NCBI GenBank assembly: GCA_963668545.1
Contig: OY764868.1
Location: 3,472,001 to 3,536,000 of the forward strand
Length of the DNA stretch: 64,000 nucleotides
DNA from: G963662265 sp963668545
GTDB taxonomy: Bacteria > Spirochaetota > Spirochaetia > CADAEX01
Reading direction: 5' to 3'
Shown: positions 61,442 to 64,000 of the stretch, in pieces
Position numbering within the stretch: position 1 is the first letter of the stretch
How the letters are laid out: each line of letters opens with the position of its first letter
Position numbers and translations under genes: made by a program
Notes under the pieces: model-generated
What the model was told of the DNA's origin: nothing
Database searches by the model: none
The model's input: the letters and a program-made list of their open reading frames with translations, nothing else

Positions 61442-62623
61442 ATGAAAATAAAATTACCATTAATGGAAAATAATATACCAGAAGAAGATTTAACGGCATT
61501 AGCAGATTTTTTAAAAACCAATCCAAGATTAACTCAGGGAAATAATGTCAGGAAATTTGAAGAGGAATGGTCAGACTGGCTTGGCGTAAAATATAGTGTT
61601 TATGTTAATTCAGGTGCTTCTGCTAATTTAATAACAATGGCTGCATTGAAATATATTCACGGTAATGATTTTGAAATCATTGTGCCTACATTAACATGGG
61701 TATCTGATATTGCATCAGTAATGCAAAATGGTTTCAAACCGGTTTTTGTTGATATAAATCCTGATAATTTATGTATGGATGAAGATCTTGTTCTTGATGC
61801 AATTACTGATAAAACAAAAGCTGTTTTTTTAACATATGTTCAGGGATTTAACGGATTATCTGATAAGCTGCTTAATACATTAAAAGAAAAAAATATTTTA
61901 TTAATAGAAGATGTTTGTGAATCGCATGGAGCAACCTTTAAAAATAAAAAACTTGGCAGCTATGGATTTGCTTCGAATTTTTCATTTTATTTTGCTCATC
62001 ATATGAGTACAATAGAAGGTGGAATGGTATCAACAAATGATGAATATTTTTATAATGTTATTTGTATGTTGAGATCACATGGAATGGTCCGTGAATTAAA
62101 AAATGAAAAAATAAAAAATGATATCATTGATAACAACAGAGATTTGAATCCTGATTTTATATTTGAGATGCCTGCATATAATGTTAGAGGTACAGAGATT
62201 GGCGGTTTTTTAGGTAGAAAACAGTTAAAACGACTTGATGAAAATAACATTAAAAGACAAAGAAATTTTGCAATATTTCTTGAACATCTTGATAATAAAA
62301 AATATAAAACAGATTTTGATGTTACAGGTTCCTGTAATTATGCATTTAATTTAATACTGAATGAAAAAAATGAAACATTTAGAAATAAACTTGAAAATGA
62401 AATGAGAAAAGCTGATATCGAATTTCGAAGAGGCAGTGCTGGCGGTGGAAATCAGTTAAGACAACCTTATATAAAAAGAATGTTTTCTGATATTAAATTA
62501 GAAGATTATCAAGCTGTCGATCATGTACATTTTTTTGGATATTATATTGGTAATTTCCCATCATTAACAGAAGAAAAAATATTAAAATTATGTGATTTTT
62601 TAAACAATATTGAAAATGATTAA
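61442..62623 (+). CDS. DegT/DnrJ-family PLP enzyme with His in place of Lys (3-dehydratase-like)
   Basis: 393 aa, a sugar aminotransferase fold (YVNSGASANLITMAAL, PTLTWVSDIASVMQNGFKPVFVDI, EDVCESHGATFKNKKLGSYGF). The usual PLP lysine is replaced by H186 in SFYFAHHMSTIEGGM, so it should not aminate. The same exchange occurs in ColD (GDP-4-keto-6-deoxymannose 3-dehydratase) and RfbH. The length, and the lack of an obvious Fe-S cysteine cluster, favour a ColD-like enzyme acting on a GDP sugar. The substrate could be the Gmd product or an oxidised heptose derivative. Confidence 0.82.
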   Translation: MKIKLPLMENNIPEEDLTALADFLKTNPRLTQGNNVRKFEEEWSDWLGVKYSVYVNSGASANLITMAALKYIHGNDFEIIVPTLTWVSDIASVMQNGFKPVFVDINPDNLCMDEDLVLDAITDKTKAVFLTYVQGFNGLSDKLLNTLKEKNILLIEDVCESHGATFKNKKLGSYGFASNFSFYFAHHMSTIEGGMVSTNDEYFYNVICMLRSHGMVRELKNEKIKNDIIDNNRDLNPDFIFEMPAYNVRGTEIGGFLGRKQLKRLDENNIKRQRNFAIFLEHLDNKKYKTDFDVTGSCNYAFNLILNEKNETFRNKLENEMRKADIEFRRGSAGGGNQLRQPYIKRMFSDIKLEDYQAVDHVHFFGYYIGNFPSLTEEKILKLCDFLNNIEND

Positions 62624-62634
62624 AGGAAGATAAT

Positions 62635-63567
62635 ATGAAAAAAATATTAGTTACTGGAGGTGCTGGTTACATAGGTTCGGTTTTAGTCCCTGAACTTTTA
62701 AGAAATGAGTATGAAGTAACAGTTATTGATAACTTCATGTTTAATCAGAGTTCATTATCTGAATGCTGCTATAATAAGAACTTTAATATTATAAATGGCG
62801 ATGTCAGAGATGAATTACTAATTAAAGAAGTTGTAAAGGATCATGATATCTTTATTCCTTTGGCTGCTTTAGTTGGTGCTCCTTTATGTGATAAAGATAA
62901 AATTGGATGTGAAACAACGAATAGAGATGCAGTAAAACTTCTTACATCAAAATTATCAAAGGATCAGAGGATTATTATACCAATAACAAATAGCGGTTAT
63001 GGTATCGGAGAAAAAGGTAAGTATTGTACAGAAGAAACACCATTAAGACCAATTTCTTTTTATGGAACAACAAAGGTAGATGCTGAAAAAGCAGCATTTG
63101 ATCATGGAAATACAATAAGTTTAAGACTTGCTACAGTGTTCGGAATGAGTCCCAGAATGAGGCTGGATTTACTTGTAAATGATTTTACATATAGAGCTGT
63201 TAAAGATAAAGTATTAGTAGTTTTTGAAGGCCATTTTAAAAGAAACTATATACATATAAGAGATGTTGTCCGAGCTTTCTTATTTGCAATTGATGACAAA
63301 CTGAATGTAAATGAAGCATATAATGTTGGATTATCAGATGCAAATCTTTCAAAAATTGAATTATGTAATAAAATTAAAGAGATTATTCCTGAATTTATTT
63401 TTCTTGAAGAGCAGATTGGTAAAGATCCTGATAAACGTGATTACATTGTATCCAATGATAAAATTGAAAAGATGGGATTTATGCCTGCATATTCTCTGGA
63501 AGATGGTATCCATGAATTAGTTAAGGGATATAAAATTATTAATAATAATAAATATTCAAATATATAG
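62635..63567 (+). CDS. NAD(P)-dependent sugar epimerase/reductase (extended SDR)
   Basis: 310 aa. Rossmann motif KILVTGGAGYIGSVLVPELL; LAALVGAPLCD; ITNSGYGIGEKGKYC; catalytic FYGTTKVDAEKAA (YxxxK); later RNYIHIRDVVRAF and EAYNVGLSDANLSKIEL. It is a sugar-nucleotide modifying SDR, the natural partner of the dehydratase upstream (12 bp), perhaps as reductase or epimerase. Substrate specificity cannot be read from sequence. Confidence 0.85.
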   Translation: MKKILVTGGAGYIGSVLVPELLRNEYEVTVIDNFMFNQSSLSECCYNKNFNIINGDVRDELLIKEVVKDHDIFIPLAALVGAPLCDKDKIGCETTNRDAVKLLTSKLSKDQRIIIPITNSGYGIGEKGKYCTEETPLRPISFYGTTKVDAEKAAFDHGNTISLRLATVFGMSPRMRLDLLVNDFTYRAVKDKVLVVFEGHFKRNYIHIRDVVRAFLFAIDDKLNVNEAYNVGLSDANLSKIELCNKIKEIIPEFIFLEEQIGKDPDKRDYIVSNDKIEKMGFMPAYSLEDGIHELVKGYKIINNNKYSNI

Positions 63568-63575
63568 TTAATATT

Positions 63576-64000
63576 ATGAAAAATAAATTAGAAAATAAAA
63601 TTAAATGGGTCTGGGAAGAAACATTAAAGATTCATAAAATTGCTCCTGAGACTCGAATAGCATCTTCACTTTCATGTATTGAAATATTTGTTTCCCTGTT
63701 TTATGGAGGAATCCTGAAATATAATCCTGAAGATGAATATTGGGAAGATAGAGATAGACTAATAATAAGTAAAGGTCACGGATCAATTTCTTTATATCCC
63801 ATTCTTGCAGATTGCGGATACTTTGATAAAGATGAATTAAGAAAAGTTTGTTGTCAGGGTAGTTTTCTTGGAGGAATTCCTGATCCAATTATTCCAGGAT
63901 ATGAAACTGTAAATGGTTCACTTGGGCATGGTTTAGGTGTTGCCAGTGGAATTGCAATAGCTCTTAAGAAGAAAAAACTTGATAATTCTGTGTTTGTCAT
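63576..64000 (+). CDS. Transketolase-like N-terminal subunit (runs off the window edge)
   Basis: An open frame from ATG 63576 to the end, 141 codons. It starts MKNKLENKIKWVWEETLKIH and shows the thiamine-diphosphate N-domain pattern: RIASSLSCIEIFVSLFYGG, DRLIISKGHGSISLYPIL, FLGGIPDPIIPGYETVNGSLGHGLGVASGIA (the last residues bind pyrophosphate in the full enzyme). This is the split form, with a separate C-terminal subunit expected downstream. In a glycan cluster it may add a two-carbon unit or build an unusual sugar. The C-terminus is missing. Confidence 0.9.
   Translation, partial: MKNKLENKIKWVWEETLKIHKIAPETRIASSLSCIEIFVSLFYGGILKYNPEDEYWEDRDRLIISKGHGSISLYPILADCGYFDKDELRKVCCQGSFLGGIPDPIIPGYETVNGSLGHGLGVASGIAIALKKKKLDNSVFV

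Noticed and set aside
1..64000. CRISPR arrays, insertion sequences, prophage or integrase genes
   Set aside because: No regularly spaced direct repeats, transposase, integrase or phage structural genes were seen in either strand.

Overview
The window looks like the chromosomal origin region of an AT-rich diderm bacterium, most likely a spirochaete. It holds oriC, dnaA, dnaN, recF, rpmH, rnpA, yidC and jag, plus gyrB/gyrA, parA/parB and two perfect parS sites. The spirochaete assignment is an inference from protein character (L34, GyrB), from gene order and from the mix of an outer-membrane POTRA protein and O-antigen-type ABC export genes with teichoic-acid-like enzymes. It was not tested by any search. 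Gene direction flips at about 32 kb: most genes to the left run leftward and most to the right run rightward, as expected for two diverging replichores.

Layout. 1-7.6 kb: a truncated chemotaxis receptor, tRNA-Leu(CAG), a YmdB-family protein lacking most metal ligands, an RseC-like protein, thioredoxin, and the leftward operon ctp-yjbQ-rsmE-tagA-like. 7.7-15.3 kb: a POTRA outer-membrane protein, a MinD-like ATPase, lgt, a protein fusing a degenerate GGDEF domain to PTS Enzyme I, and asnA. 15.4-20.9 kb: a lipoprotein, a CstA-type transporter beside a LytS/LytTR two-component pair, and rbgA. 21-25.5 kb: an EamA transporter, glnS, parB and parA. 25.7-27.3 kb: a NifU-like protein and adenosine deaminase. 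27.3-37.2 kb: parS sites, gyrA, gyrB, a two-part origin around dnaA, dnaN, recF and a DUF721 gene. 37.2-40.5 kb: rpmH-rnpA-yidD-yidC-jag. 40.5-45.3 kb: a cluster of GGA-loop stem-loops, a YefM/YoeB module with a palindromic operator, a TagO/WecA-like transferase, ahcY, and metK behind a structured leader. 45.5-51.3 kb: a TagB/TagF-like glycerophosphotransferase, an unusual YidC-like/sulfatase fusion, a PfkB-family kinase and a small AlbA-like protein.

51.4-64 kb is a surface-polysaccharide locus transcribed rightward. It opens with a good promoter, a palindrome at the start site, a leader of about 190 nt and a winged-helix regulator. Gmd and Fcl make GDP-fucose, and a MNT/HEPN pair sits between them. 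A markedly more AT-rich cassette follows: Wzm, an HddC-GmhB fusion, Wzt, a CgeB-like glycosyltransferase, GmhA, HddA, a DegT-family enzyme with His in place of the PLP lysine, an SDR enzyme and the start of a transketolase-like subunit. GmhA, HddA, GmhB and HddC together complete the known route to GDP-D-glycero-alpha-D-manno-heptose.

The strongest candidates for something undescribed are the YidC-like/sulfatase fusion with its TagB/F neighbour, the metK leader RNA, the GGA-loop stem-loop cluster downstream of jag, the GGDEF-Enzyme I fusion and the ligand-poor YmdB homologue. Motif comparisons are from memory of the families.
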